From Bacteroidia bacterium (lineage in GTDB: Bacteria; Bacteroidota; Bacteroidia; Chitinophagales; JAUHXS01), in NCBI GenBank assembly GCA_030426955.1, contig JAUHXS010000001.1:610395-674394 (forward strand): a stretch of DNA of 64,000 bases, in the 5' to 3' direction. This document shows, piece by piece, positions 1 to 9,439 of this stretch; position 1 is the first letter of the stretch, and every line of letters begins with the position of its first letter. Under the pieces are notes generated by a model. It was not told where the DNA came from. It saw only the letters and a list, made by a program, of their open reading frames with translations, and did not search any database. The position numbers and the translations under genes were made by a program.

Positions 1-2006
1 TGCGCCCCTGACTCAGATGAGTTACTTCCTATCAAAACCTTATTAGTATCATCACGGCAAATCACTTGATCAACTCCTGCAAAAACCTCAACCTCAGGGC
101 GGATCATCACAACTTGGCTGTCTTCAAATTGACACCCATTGGTAGGATCAAATACTGTAACAAAATACTCCACTATTGAATCAGAAACATTACTCAAAAA
201 CCTTGGACGATTATTCGTTATACTGTCCAATAACAGATTGGGTTGCCAAAAGACATCTAGCGAGTCAGAGTATTCATCAAGAATAGCAGGCCCTAGAAAA
301 GTATCCACCCCTGCACAAATTTCTAATGTGTCTAATAACTCTAATACATCAATATTTGGCAATACATTTATAATCAAACTATCCATTATAATGCAACCAG
401 TACTAGTATCTGTAACTTCAACCATTAGCTTAAGTATTGTATCAGAAAAATCATTGATAAATAATGGAGAGTTTAAAGTAGCTTGATCTACCAAGTTGCT
501 AGGCACCCAGTTGTAATAAAAAGAGTCTTGAGACAACAACTCTATTACAGGACCGACCAAAGAGTCTACCTTCGGACAAAGCATTAAGCTGTCTATCATT
601 TCAATGGTATTGATCAATGGTCGAATATTGACCTGAATACTATCCTCAACCCTACAGCCTGTGATAGTGTCTTCCATTACTACTTTATACGAAAATGAAG
701 TATCAGAAAAGGTGTTTATGAAATTGGGGGCATTAACACTATCATTAGACAGGTGATTTGAAGGACTCCATAGATAAGTGAATGAGTCAATGAACTGGTC
801 TTGAACTAAAGGACCTAATAATGAATCCACGAAAGGGCATAAAATAATAGAATCTTTAAGGTTAAGCTCTTCAAAAATAAAAAGATCATAGAGCGTTACA
901 AAACCTAGGCAGTTCCCGTAAATCGTAGATATAGTGATATTTTCACCATTTTCCATTATAGTGTCTGCAATTGTTTTAATATTAAGGTCAACAAAAGAAT
1001 CGCCTGGAAGAAAATAAATGCTATCTGGAAATGAAAGATAATCATCCCCTTCTATTGCTTGGCCACTTTTGGTATAGGAAACAAGCAAACTATCATTAAG
1101 ATCATTGAATCTTTTAAATCTGACAATACCATCTAAGCAACCTTCAATAGGATGTTGGATAATCTCAACAAAATTTGTTCCGCCTTTTGGAGCCAAACTA
1201 TTTGCCTCAATTAAAACACCAGAATCCAAAGCCCAATCTCCTACGTCGGCAATAACCAATTTCAAGTGATACGTGGCACATGCTACGACATCTATTGCAG
1301 CAGTAAAAATTGAAGTAAACCCATCATACTCCATAAAGGTACTATCATTAGAATCAGGACAATGGCCGTTATAATATTGAGAATTCACATTATCATTAAT
1401 GTTATCTATATGAACCAATTGCTCTGTATTCGGCACCCAAGCTAGATTAACGGTATCTAAGTTCCCTAATGAGTCTTCAATTCCAGGACCATTAATAAAA
1501 AAGCCAAATACATCAAAAACACCTAAGTTTACATATTCGAGGTACTCCTCCGAAGCAAATACATAATTAAATTCTATTCCATTGGAACTGGAAATAATAT
1601 CGAATTCGATCGAACAGGCATCATTAGTTATTACATTTTCTCCCTCAACCTCAAGAAATAAATTTTCCAAGTGTGAATCACCAGGAAGGCCTCTAAAATC
1701 AGAATAAAGCCATCCACCAAAAGCATCACACCCACTATTTCTTCCACTATCCGCTCCTATTGCATTTAGTGCATACCCTGTAGACAGAATAAGTCCAGAA
1801 TCTATTCCCAAATCTGTTCCAACTGCATTAAATGAACCCATACCACTATCCGCACAACTTGATGTAATATTAGAAATCACTACACCATTTGATGCAAGGC
1901 TTTGCGCAAGCACAGTATCTGAAAGTGTTACATCGACAGTAAGCTGTGCATACAAGCAGTTGACAACTACTAGTGTGAAACATATGATTTTTAATAAATG
2001 GTACAT
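1..2006 (-). CDS. Secreted choice-of-anchor L protein with tandem Ig-like modules (C-terminus cut by window edge)
   Basis: One open frame runs from an ATG at 2006 to base 1 (668 codons) with no stop, so the C-terminus lies outside the window. Residues 1-20 look like a signal peptide (MYHLLKIICF... to A-Q). Residues about 20-250 match the choice-of-anchor L domain: LASNGVVISNIT, FNAVGTDLGIDSGLILSTG, FASEEYLEY, DVFGFFINGPG. After it come at least three tandem modules of about 86 residues, each with a variant of DSL-x-CP-x-VDSL-GP, a W-x-P motif, SDT and a GC-x-x-x-DS motif. The third begins near base 345 and a fourth near base 85. This is typical of large, T9SS-exported, surface-attached Bacteroidota proteins, and a T9SS C-terminal domain is expected but not visible. 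The domain call rests on memory of the family pattern; the role (adhesion or surface) is inferred. Confidence 0.8.
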   Translation of the reverse strand, partial: MYHLLKIICFTLVVVNCLYAQLTVDVTLSDTVLAQSLASNGVVISNITSSCADSGMGSFNAVGTDLGIDSGLILSTGYALNAIGADSGRNSGCDAFGGWLYSDFRGLPGDSHLENLFLEVEGENVITNDACSIEFDIISSSNGIEFNYVFASEEYLEYVNLGVFDVFGFFINGPGIEDSLGNLDTVNLAWVPNTEQLVHIDNINDNVNSQYYNGHCPDSNDSTFMEYDGFTSIFTAAIDVVACATYHLKLVIADVGDWALDSGVLIEANSLAPKGGTNFVEIIQHPIEGCLDGIVRFKRFNDLNDSLLVSYTKSGQAIEGDDYLSFPDSIYFLPGDSFVDLNIKTIADTIMENGENITISTIYGNCLGFVTLYDLFIFEELNLKDSIILCPFVDSLLGPLVQDQFIDSFTYLWSPSNHLSNDSVNAPNFINTFSDTSFSYKVVMEDTITGCRVEDSIQVNIRPLINTIEMIDSLMLCPKVDSLVGPVIELLSQDSFYYNWVPSNLVDQATLNSPLFINDFSDTILKLMVEVTDTSTGCIIMDSLIINVLPNIDVLELLDTLEICAGVDTFLGPAILDEYSDSLDVFWQPNLLLDSITNNRPRFLSNVSDSIVEYFVTVFDPTNGCQFEDSQVVMIRPEVEVFAGVDQVICRDDTNKVLIGSNSSESGA

Positions 2007-2176
2007 ACCATAATAAATATACAATTAAAAAACCATCTAAATAATTTATACACGCCTCTTTATCAAGTACAAATCAGACAAAATGTCTCAAAAAAAGAAA
2101 AACAAAGCCATTTTGACACCTACATTACTCTTGGCAGGATATTTGTTGAACTAATTAACATATAAATTGTTGAATT

Positions 2177-4801
2177 ATGGATTTAAATAAGTTTACAATA
2201 AAGTCGCAAGAAGCGATCCAAAAAGCTCAGGAAATTGCACTTAGCCTACACCATCAGACCATTGAGACGGCCCACTTACTAAAGGGCATTCTAATGATAG
2301 ATGAAGATGTAACAAATTTTCTATTCAAGAAGATCGGAGTAAATGTAGATACACTAAAACATAATACAGATAGTTTAGTCAATAGCTTTCCTAAAGTGTC
2401 TGGTCAAAATCAATATCTATCAAAAACTTCAAATAGTGTTTTAATCAAGGTCCAAAATTATTTAAAAGAATTTGGAGATGAATTTGTCACAATAGAGCAT
2501 ATTTTATTGGGTCTACTCAATGAGGGTGATAATACATCTAAGCTATTAAGAGAACTAGGTGTTTCTGAAAAAGATCTAAAAGCCGCCATTAAAGATCTCA
2601 GAAAAGGCAACACAGTAAAAGACCAAAATGCAGAAGCTAATTACAATTCGTTAGATAAATACGCTAATAATTTAAACGAGATGGCAAGTTCTGGGAAACT
2701 AGATCCAGTTATTGGTCGAGATGAAGAAATTAGAAGGGTATTACATATCTTATCAAGAAGAACAAAGAACAATCCGGTATTAGTTGGCGAACCTGGTGTT
2801 GGCAAAACTGCCATTGCAGAAGGCATTGCCCATAGAATTATAAGTGGTGATGTACCAGAAAACCTCAAAACAAAGATCATCTACGCCCTTGATATGGGTG
2901 CACTGATTGCAGGCGCAAAATATAAAGGTGAGTTTGAGGAAAGATTAAAAGCTGTTATTAATGAAGTAAAGCAATCAGATGGACAGATCATTCTTTTTAT
3001 CGATGAGATTCACACCCTTGTCGGAGCGGGAAAATCGGAAGGAGCCATGGATGCGGCTAATATACTTAAACCAGCCTTGGCCAGAGGCGAGCTTCATACA
3101 GTTGGCGCAACTACCTTAAATGAATTTCAAAAATACTTCGAAAAAGACAAAGCGCTGGAAAGACGATTTCAGAAAGTGATGGTGGATGAACCCACTACTG
3201 AAGATGCTATATCTATCTTAAGAGGTCTTAAAGAGCGATATGAAACACACCATAAAGTAAGAATCAAAGATGAGGCTATCATTTCATCCGTAGAGCTCTC
3301 ACAGCGATATATAACGGATCGTTTTCTTCCAGACAAAGCAATTGACCTAATCGATGAAGCTGCAGCAAAGTTACGACTGGAGATGGATTCTCTACCCGAA
3401 GAGCTAGATGAGCTAGAGAGGAAAATCAGGCAGCTAGAGATTGAAAAGGAAGCAATTAAAAGAGAAAAAGACAAGGAGAAACTGAAATCTCTAAGTGAAC
3501 AAATTGCCAATCTTTCAGAACAGCGAAATGAGCTAAAAGCGAAATGGCAAGCTGAAAAAGAGGTGGTTGATAATATTCAAAAGCAAAAAGAGGCTATAGA
3601 AAATTTCAAATTAGAAGCAGAGCAGGCGGAACGTTCTGGAGATTATGGCAAGGTAGCAGAACTACGCTATGGGAAAATCAAGGAGGCAGAAAATGCTTTA
3701 AAAGCAGCCGAACAACAATTAAAAAAGTTCAAGAATGAAAGCAGAATGATGAAAGAGGAAGTTGATGCCGAAGATATAGCTGCTATTGTTTCAAAATGGA
3801 CTAATATTCCAATCAGCAAAATGCTTCAAAGTGAGAGAGAAAAGCTACTGCACTTAGAAAATGAGCTACACAAACGAGTTATTGGACAAGAAGAGGCCAT
3901 TGAAGCTGTTTCAGATGCCATCAGGAGAAGCAGAGCAGGCCTACAAGATCCTAATAAACCTATTGGTTCTTTTATCTTTCTTGGAACAACTGGTGTCGGA
4001 AAAACTGAATTGGCAAAAGCTCTAGCTGAATACCTCTTCAATAATGATCAAGCAATGACTCGGATTGATATGTCTGAATATCAGGAAAGACACGCAGTAT
4101 CAAGATTAGTTGGTGCACCTCCAGGATATGTAGGCTATGATGAAGGCGGACAATTAACAGAAGCTGTTAGAAGAAAACCTTATTCTGTAGTCTTGCTAGA
4201 CGAAATTGAAAAGGCACATCCTGATGTGTTTAATATTCTACTTCAAGTCCTAGATGATGGTAGATTGACGGATAATAAAGGACGAGTCGTTAACTTTAAG
4301 AATACTATCATCATAATGACTTCAAATATTGGCTCTCACATCATTCAAGAGAAGTTTGAAGATATAGATGAAAAAAGTATGTTTGGCGTAGTCGAAAGTA
4401 CGAAGATGGAAGTTTTTGAGCTACTTAAAAAATCCATCAGACCAGAGTTTTTAAATAGAATAGACGAAACCATCATGTTCCAACCACTTTTAAAAGGTCA
4501 GACGGAAGCTATCGTCAAGCTTCAACTCAATCATGTGAAAGCATTATTGCAGAATGAATCTATAGAGATAGAATTTTCAGATAATACCATTAAGTGGTTG
4601 GCAGATATTGGCTATGATCCGACTTTCGGTGCAAGACCGATTAAAAGAATCATACAGAAAGAAGTTGTTAACCAACTATCAAAATCAATCCTAGCAGGAG
4701 AGCTAAAACCACATGGAAAAGTAAATGTAGATATGGAAGGAGAAAAGTTGAAATTCATTAACAAAAACAAGGTAGAATCAGAGTCAATACCATCGGAATA
4801 A
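2177..4801 (+). CDS. clpB: ATP-dependent disaggregase ClpB (Hsp100)
   Basis: An 874-residue Hsp100 chaperone that, with DnaK, threads proteins out of aggregates in the cytoplasm. Two Clp_N repeats occupy residues 1-145. NBD1 has Walker A GEPGVGKT at 204-211 and Walker B with DEIH near 276-279. A long charged coiled coil at about 410-535 is the M domain that separates ClpB from ClpA and ClpX. NBD2 has Walker [10 protein letters not shown] near 603 and Walker [13 protein letters not shown] near 675, followed by the D2-small domain with GARPIKR. Length fits ClpB (about 860). I see no ClpP-docking IGL/IGF loop, which argues against ClpA/ClpC. It lies 74 bp ahead of lon in the same direction, giving a small protein-quality-control cluster. 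Confidence 0.95.
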   Translation: MDLNKFTIKSQEAIQKAQEIALSLHHQTIETAHLLKGILMIDEDVTNFLFKKIGVNVDTLKHNTDSLVNSFPKVSGQNQYLSKTSNSVLIKVQNYLKEFGDEFVTIEHILLGLLNEGDNTSKLLRELGVSEKDLKAAIKDLRKGNTVKDQNAEANYNSLDKYANNLNEMASSGKLDPVIGRDEEIRRVLHILSRRTKNNPVLVGEPGVGKTAIAEGIAHRIISGDVPENLKTKIIYALDMGALIAGAKYKGEFEERLKAVINEVKQSDGQIILFIDEIHTLVGAGKSEGAMDAANILKPALARGELHTVGATTLNEFQKYFEKDKALERRFQKVMVDEPTTEDAISILRGLKERYETHHKVRIKDEAIISSVELSQRYITDRFLPDKAIDLIDEAAAKLRLEMDSLPEELDELERKIRQLEIEKEAIKREKDKEKLKSLSEQIANLSEQRNELKAKWQAEKEVVDNIQKQKEAIENFKLEAEQAERSGDYGKVAELRYGKIKEAENALKAAEQQLKKFKNESRMMKEEVDAEDIAAIVSKWTNIPISKMLQSEREKLLHLENELHKRVIGQEEAIEAVSDAIRRSRAGLQDPNKPIGSFIFLGTTGVGKTELAKALAEYLFNNDQAMTRIDMSEYQERHAVSRLVGAPPGYVGYDEGGQLTEAVRRKPYSVVLLDEIEKAHPDVFNILLQVLDDGRLTDNKGRVVNFKNTIIIMTSNIGSHIIQEKFEDIDEKSMFGVVESTKMEVFELLKKSIRPEFLNRIDETIMFQPLLKGQTEAIVKLQLNHVKALLQNESIEIEFSDNTIKWLADIGYDPTFGARPIKRIIQKEVVNQLSKSILAGELKPHGKVNVDMEGEKLKFINKNKVESESIPSE

Positions 4802-4875
4802 ACGAGAGCATTGACAAATAATTATACTTGCAATAGAGAAAAATACGTTATAATTTTACCGCCCTAAATTAAGAT

Positions 4876-7284
4876 ATGAAGGAAGAAGATTTTTTTGCAG
4901 ACATGCCAACAGATGATATTGAGTTTCTACCTCTTATTTCTGTTGACGATGAAGAAGGAGATAGTAATAAAAGAAAAATTGATACCACTTCAATTAATAT
5001 CTTGCCTCTAAAGAATACTGTATTATTCCCAGGAGTAGTTATCCCAATTACCGTTGGAAGAAAGCGATCCATCAAAGCAGTACAAAGTGCCTACAGGGGG
5101 AATCGCACAATAGGTGTGATTTCTCAAAAAGATATTAAAATAGAAGATCCTAAAGCGAAAGACCTTAATTCTATTGGAACTGTTGCTAGAATAATAAAAC
5201 AGCTAAAGATGCCCAATGGCAATACAACTGTCATTATTCAGGGTAAGAAAAGATTTAAAATAAAAGAATTCATATCGGAGTCACCTTTCATTAAGGCCTC
5301 TATCGATATGCTGGATGAGACAATTCCAAGTGACAAAGACAAGGAATTTGTTGCTACAATGGCTTCCATCAAAGAGTTAGCAGCCAAGATCATAACACTA
5401 TCTCCGAATATTCCTTCAGAAGCTTCTGTTATACTTAAAAATGTAGAAAGTGCTAGTTTTTTAGTCAGTTTCATTGCCTCAAATCTAAACATAGAACTAA
5501 AGGAAAAACAGTCTATAATTGAAACTCAAGATCTTAAAGAGCGAGCACAAAAAGTATTGCAACACATGCACAATGAGCTTCAAATGCTGGAGTTGAAAAA
5601 TAAAATACAAGATAAGGTTCAAACTGATTTAGAAGAACAACAAAAGGAATACTTCTTGCATCAACAACTGAAAACGATACAAGAAGAGCTTGGTGGAGAT
5701 TCTGTCAATCAAGAAATTAAAAATTTAGAAAAGAAAGCCAAAACCAAGAAATGGGGTAAGGAAGCCAAAGAGATGTTTGAACGCGAGCTGGGCAAACTTC
5801 AACGAATCAACCCAGCTGCAGCAGAGTACTCTGTTGTCCATAACTATCTTGAACTACTTTTAGACCTTCCTTGGGGAGAATACACCAAGGACAAGTTTGA
5901 TCTAAAGAACGCTCAAAAAGTATTAGATAAAGATCACTTCGGACTAGAAAAAATCAAAGAAAGAATCTTAGAATATTTAGCCGTATTAAAGTTAAAAGGA
6001 GATATGAAATCTCCAATTTTGTGCCTCGTAGGTCCTCCAGGTGTAGGTAAAACATCGCTCGGTAAATCTATTGCCAATGCATTGAAAAGAAAGTATGTAC
6101 GCATGGCATTAGGCGGACTACATGATGAAGCTGAAATAAGGGGACATAGAAAAACATACATTGGTGCCATGCCTGGAAGAGTGGTACAGTCACTAAAAAA
6201 AGCAAAGTCTTCTAATCCAGTATTTATCTTAGATGAAATAGATAAAGTTGGAGCCGACCATAGAGGAGACCCATCCTCTGCACTCCTCGAAGTATTAGAC
6301 CCAGAGCAGAATCAAGCTTTTTATGATAATTATTTAGAGTTAGAATACGACTTATCTAAGGTTATGTTTATTGCCACGGCAAACTCCCTAAACAGCATTC
6401 AACCTGCGTTGAGAGACAGAATGGAGATTATTCATGTAAGTGGATATTCTTTAGAAGAAAAGATTGAGATTGCTAACAAACATCTAATCTCTAAGCAAAG
6501 AACAACTCATGGTCTCAAAGCAACAGATATTAAGGTTAATAAAACAATTATTAAAAAGGTAATAGAAGATTACACTCGAGAGTCTGGTGTTCGTGAGCTT
6601 GATAGACAAATAGCTTCTATTATGCGATCAGTTGCCAAACGAGTCGCCATGGAAGAGAAGTACAATAAAACAATCCAACAGGATGATCTTTATACTTACT
6701 TGGGGCCGACCAAATACGAAAAAGACATTTTCAAGAAGCAAAATCAGCCAGGAATAGCAGTAGGTTTGGCATGGACTGCTGTTGGTGGAGATATCCTTTA
6801 CATAGAATCTATATTGAGTGAAGGCAAAGGGAAGTTAACACTAACAGGAAGCTTAGGTGATGTAATGAAAGAATCTGCCGCCACTGCATTGAGTTTAGTG
6901 AAAGCTAATGCTAAGAAACTAGATATAAACATTGAAGACTTCCAAAAGAAAGATATTCATATTCATGTTCCAGATGGAGCAACACCAAAAGATGGACCTT
7001 CAGCTGGTATAACTATGTTAACGGCCATTGCTTCGGTCTACTCAGGTAAAAAAGTAAAGCCATTTCTTGGAATGACTGGAGAGATTTCTCTAAGAGGTGA
7101 AGTACTACCCGTAGGCGGAATAAAAGAGAAAATATTAGCTGCCAAAAGAGCTGGTCTAAAAGAGCTAATCATGTGCAAGGCCAATGAAAAAGATGTACTA
7201 GAGGTTAAAGAAGATTACATAAAAGGGTTAAAGTTTCATTATGTTAAACACATGAATGAGGTACTTGATATTGCACTAGGATAA
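4876..7284 (+). CDS. lon: Lon protease (ATP-dependent serine protease La)
   Basis: An 802-residue AAA+ protease that degrades misfolded and regulatory proteins in the cytoplasm. The N-terminal LON substrate-binding domain spans about 40-240 (INILPLKNTVLFPGVVIPI). The AAA+ module has Walker A GPPGVGKTS at about 386-394 and Walker B VFILDEIDKVG. The protease domain has the Ser-Lys dyad: Ser709 in DGPSAGIT and Lys752 in GGIKEK, 43 residues apart as in E. coli Lon (679/722). The start ATG gives a short acidic leader before the LON domain, normal for the phylum. No terminator is visible between clpB and lon, so co-transcription is possible, although the 74-bp gap leaves room for a promoter. Confidence 0.96.
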   Translation: MKEEDFFADMPTDDIEFLPLISVDDEEGDSNKRKIDTTSINILPLKNTVLFPGVVIPITVGRKRSIKAVQSAYRGNRTIGVISQKDIKIEDPKAKDLNSIGTVARIIKQLKMPNGNTTVIIQGKKRFKIKEFISESPFIKASIDMLDETIPSDKDKEFVATMASIKELAAKIITLSPNIPSEASVILKNVESASFLVSFIASNLNIELKEKQSIIETQDLKERAQKVLQHMHNELQMLELKNKIQDKVQTDLEEQQKEYFLHQQLKTIQEELGGDSVNQEIKNLEKKAKTKKWGKEAKEMFERELGKLQRINPAAAEYSVVHNYLELLLDLPWGEYTKDKFDLKNAQKVLDKDHFGLEKIKERILEYLAVLKLKGDMKSPILCLVGPPGVGKTSLGKSIANALKRKYVRMALGGLHDEAEIRGHRKTYIGAMPGRVVQSLKKAKSSNPVFILDEIDKVGADHRGDPSSALLEVLDPEQNQAFYDNYLELEYDLSKVMFIATANSLNSIQPALRDRMEIIHVSGYSLEEKIEIANKHLISKQRTTHGLKATDIKVNKTIIKKVIEDYTRESGVRELDRQIASIMRSVAKRVAMEEKYNKTIQQDDLYTYLGPTKYEKDIFKKQNQPGIAVGLAWTAVGGDILYIESILSEGKGKLTLTGSLGDVMKESAATALSLVKANAKKLDINIEDFQKKDIHIHVPDGATPKDGPSAGITMLTAIASVYSGKKVKPFLGMTGEISLRGEVLPVGGIKEKILAAKRAGLKELIMCKANEKDVLEVKEDYIKGLKFHYVKHMNEVLDIALG

Positions 7285-7374
7285 AGATTAATCTTATCTT
7301 AACGCATATTGTAGCGAAACTTGCTATATTCATTCCAAACTAAGTTAAATCATTTCAACTTTTAGTCTGTAAAG

Positions 7375-7983
7375 ATGGCTTTTACTGAAGGTATACTGGT
7401 TGGTCTTTCAATGATCATATTCATTGGTCCTGTATTCTTCACACTATTAAAGAGCACCTTAGAGCATGGTAAATTTGCTGGATTCGCTGTAGCTTCAGGG
7501 ATTATAATAAGTGATGTAACATGCATAGCGGTTTGCCTTCTTGGAGCGATTCCTTTCTTCGACAATGACATTAATCAGTTTTGGATTGGATTAACAGGAA
7601 GCATTATACTATTAGCATTGGGGCTTAAATACCTTATTAAACCCAATGCCGAACATAACTCTAGACAACTCAGAGTCAAAAATGTATTAATTGTAAGTTT
7701 CTTTACAAAAGGATTCTTGGTCAATTTCATCAACCCTTTTGTTTTCCTTGTTTGGATTGGTCTTATCACCTATGCTAAAAGTGAGTTTATTCACTATGAA
7801 AGCTTATTTATATTCTTGGGGGGAGCCTTGCTAGGAATATTTTCAACAGACCTTTTAAAAGTGATTTTAGCGGATAAAATCAAAAGATTAATTCAACCCA
7901 AAGTTCTTAGAGTCACTTATAGAATTATCGGCATTATACTCATAGGTTTTGCTATTAGAATCTTTTTATATGTAATGTTATAA
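7375..7983 (+). CDS. LysE/RhtB-family amino-acid exporter
   Basis: A 202-residue inner-membrane protein with about six hydrophobic segments (near 5-27, 36-60, 67-86, 108-133, 141-165, 180-200). The N-terminus FTEGILVGLSMIIFIGPVFFTLLKSTLEHG follows the LysE pattern (G-x-x-x-G-P with a helix-breaking pair), and the middle NFINPFVFLVWIGL matches the conserved NP-x-x-x-x-x-W region. Family members export basic or neutral amino acids or homoserine derivatives by proton antiport. The substrate cannot be read from sequence. It follows lon by 90 bp on the same strand and may be read from its own promoter. Members of this size in Bacteroidota are usually annotated only as LysE family transporter. Confidence 0.85.
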   Translation: MAFTEGILVGLSMIIFIGPVFFTLLKSTLEHGKFAGFAVASGIIISDVTCIAVCLLGAIPFFDNDINQFWIGLTGSIILLALGLKYLIKPNAEHNSRQLRVKNVLIVSFFTKGFLVNFINPFVFLVWIGLITYAKSEFIHYESLFIFLGGALLGIFSTDLLKVILADKIKRLIQPKVLRVTYRIIGIILIGFAIRIFLYVML

Positions 7984-8032
7984 TAATTTATTTTAATGTC
8001 TATATTTGGTTAAACTAAACTTATAATAAATT

Positions 8033-8545
8033 ATGGAGCACAATACAGTATTTAATCCCATGGTGTTAGCTGGAGCAGCTTTAATACCTATGATTTTAGG
8101 CTTTATATGGTATCATCCCAAAGTAATGGGCACCATGTGGATGGACGCCTGCGGTTTTAAAGCCGAAGACTTAAAAGGTGGAAACATGGGACTTATTTTT
8201 GGCCTAAGCTATGTTTTTAGCTTTATGCTTGCTATTGCTATTAACTTTGTTGTTATTCACCAAAACCACCTATTTTCAGCTTTAATGAGTGAACCTGGAT
8301 TCCAGAAAAAAACGGGAGATGCATGGATATTGGTTCAGGAGTTCATGACCAAGTATGGTTCAAACTTTAGAACTTTTAAACACGGAGCATTTCATGGTTT
8401 GATTGACGGTATATTATTTGCACTGCCTATTTTAGCAACGAATGCCATGTTTGAGAGAAAAGGCTTCAAATATATTTTTGTAAACTCAGCTTATTGGATA
8501 ATTTGTATCTCTTTAATGGGAGGTGTTATTTGTCAATTTTCTTAA
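8033..8545 (+). CDS. DUF1761-family small membrane protein
   Basis: A 170-residue protein with four likely transmembrane segments (about 10-27, 59-80, 120-137, 145-168). The start MVLAGAALIPMILGFIWYHPKVMG, followed by MDACGF, is the DUF1761 signature (A-x-x-x-x-x-x-G-x-x-WY-x-P-x-x-x-G-x-x-W). Function of the family is unknown. A near-consensus -7 element TATATTTG lies at 8001-8008, 24 nt before the ATG, and a strong terminator follows the stop, so the gene is probably a single transcription unit. Confidence 0.8.
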   Translation: MEHNTVFNPMVLAGAALIPMILGFIWYHPKVMGTMWMDACGFKAEDLKGGNMGLIFGLSYVFSFMLAIAINFVVIHQNHLFSALMSEPGFQKKTGDAWILVQEFMTKYGSNFRTFKHGAFHGLIDGILFALPILATNAMFERKGFKYIFVNSAYWIICISLMGGVICQFS

Positions 8546-8567
8546 GTAAACATATTACGTCTATTTG

Positions 8568-8599
8568 AAAAGGTTTGAGCATAAGCTCAAACCTTTTTT
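8568..8599 (+). terminator. Rho-independent terminator after the DUF1761 gene
   Basis: Perfect 12-bp stem AAAGGTTTGAGC / GCTCAAACCTTT with an ATAA loop and a run of six T. It closes the unit beginning at 8033. Confidence 0.93.
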
Positions 8600-8609
8600 A
8601 TTTATAAAT

Positions 8610-8754
8610 CCAAATTAAGCATTAAAAATGCTTAATCGATTAAAAGTTTGTAAGTCAATACACTCAGAGTACTTTCTAACAAACTTTAAATCGGGATTAC
8701 CCCAACTAACACAATAGTTTAAACACTTCGTGTCTTTCTATTGCGTAAATTGGG
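8610..8754 (+). repeat. Dispersed structured intergenic element, copy 1 (ahead of trmD)
   Basis: Bases 8610-8660 are identical over 51 nt to 33487-33537. The block contains the hairpin AAGCATT-aaa-AATGCTT and AAAGTTTGT, which pairs with ACAAACTTT at about 8679-8687. The 3' part (8700-8754) folds as CCCAA...CAATAG...CTATTG...TTGGG and contains CACTTCGTG, as in copy 2. Orientation relative to the downstream gene is the same in both copies. No coding capacity is seen. It could be a non-autonomous mobile element, a cis-regulatory leader or an ncRNA; the sequence does not decide. Confidence 0.75.
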
Positions 8755-8755
8755 A

Positions 8756-8763
8756 TAAATTTG
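8756..8763 (+). promoter_or_regulatory. Putative -7 element directly ahead of trmD
   Basis: TAAATTTG matches the Bacteroidota -7 consensus TAnnTTTG. Only 4 nt separate its last base from the trmD ATG, which would place transcription start at about the start codon. No good TTG is present 19 nt upstream, so the -33 part is weak. Confidence 0.5.
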
Positions 8764-8767
8764 TACT

Positions 8768-9439
8768 ATGCAGATTGATATTATTTCTTTACTCCCTTCA
8801 TTATTGGAAAGTCCTTTAAATCACTCTATTTTAAAAAGAGCCCAAAACAAAGGGCTTGTAAATATTAACATTCATAACTTAAGAGACTACTCTACTCACA
8901 AACAAAAACAAGTTGATGACTACCAATATGGTGGCGGGGCAGGAATGGTATTAATGATTGAGCCTATTGTAAATTGTATTGAATATTTAAAAGCAGCAAC
9001 TAAATATGATGATATCATTTATATGTCTCCTGATGGAGAACTGCTGAACCAAAATATTTCCAACGAAATATCACTTAAAAAGAACATTCTAATTTTATGT
9101 GGACACTATAAAGGCATAGATGAAAGGGTCCGTGAACACTTTATCACAAGAGAAGTTTCTATAGGGGACTATGTTCTCACGGGTGGAGAACTAGCCGCCA
9201 ACGTGCTAATAGATTCAGTAGCCAGATTACTTCCTGGAGTTCTTAATAATGAAACATCTGCACTAGAAGATTCCTTTCAAGATAATATGATTTCGCCTCC
9301 TGTATACACCCGCCCATCAGAATTTAGGGGCATGAAAGTCCCAGAAATTTTACTCTCTGGAAATGAGAAATTAATTCAAAATTGGCGAACAGAACAATCA
9401 ATAGAGCGAACAAAGAAAAGAAGACCAGATTTACTTTAA
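8768..9439 (+). CDS. trmD: tRNA (guanine-N1-)-methyltransferase TrmD
   Basis: A 223-residue SPOUT-fold enzyme that methylates G37 of tRNAs using S-adenosylmethionine, preventing +1 frameshifts. The trefoil-knot AdoMet site is clear: [14 protein letters not shown] (108-121), [12 protein letters not shown] (131-142) and [12 protein letters not shown]. The catalytic aspartate corresponds to Asp168 in ALEDSF. The C-terminus [13 protein letters not shown] is the normal TrmD end. The start ATG aligns with the family N-terminus (M-x-I-x-IISL-x-P) and has no Shine-Dalgarno sequence; a -7 element lies 4 nt upstream. The stop overlaps the convergent Gfo/Idh gene by 4 bp. The gene stands alone, away from rplS at 45.3 kb, although the two are commonly linked in other bacteria. 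Confidence 0.96.
   Translation: MQIDIISLLPSLLESPLNHSILKRAQNKGLVNINIHNLRDYSTHKQKQVDDYQYGGGAGMVLMIEPIVNCIEYLKAATKYDDIIYMSPDGELLNQNISNEISLKKNILILCGHYKGIDERVREHFITREVSIGDYVLTGGELAANVLIDSVARLLPGVLNNETSALEDSFQDNMISPPVYTRPSEFRGMKVPEILLSGNEKLIQNWRTEQSIERTKKRRPDLL

Noticed and set aside
139..486. 115-codon plus-strand frame
   Set aside because: It lies antisense inside the continuous minus-strand adhesin frame and has no signal or recognisable domain.
2131..2153. Sigma-54 promoter ahead of clpB
   Set aside because: TTGGCAGG...TTTGTT has the GG at -24 spacing, but the -12 GC is GT. One mismatch at an invariant position is too weak to call.
8610..8754. Small protein-coding gene in the trmD leader
   Set aside because: No frame has a start, ribosome-binding site and length worth calling. 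The conserved feature between the two copies is pairing rather than codons.
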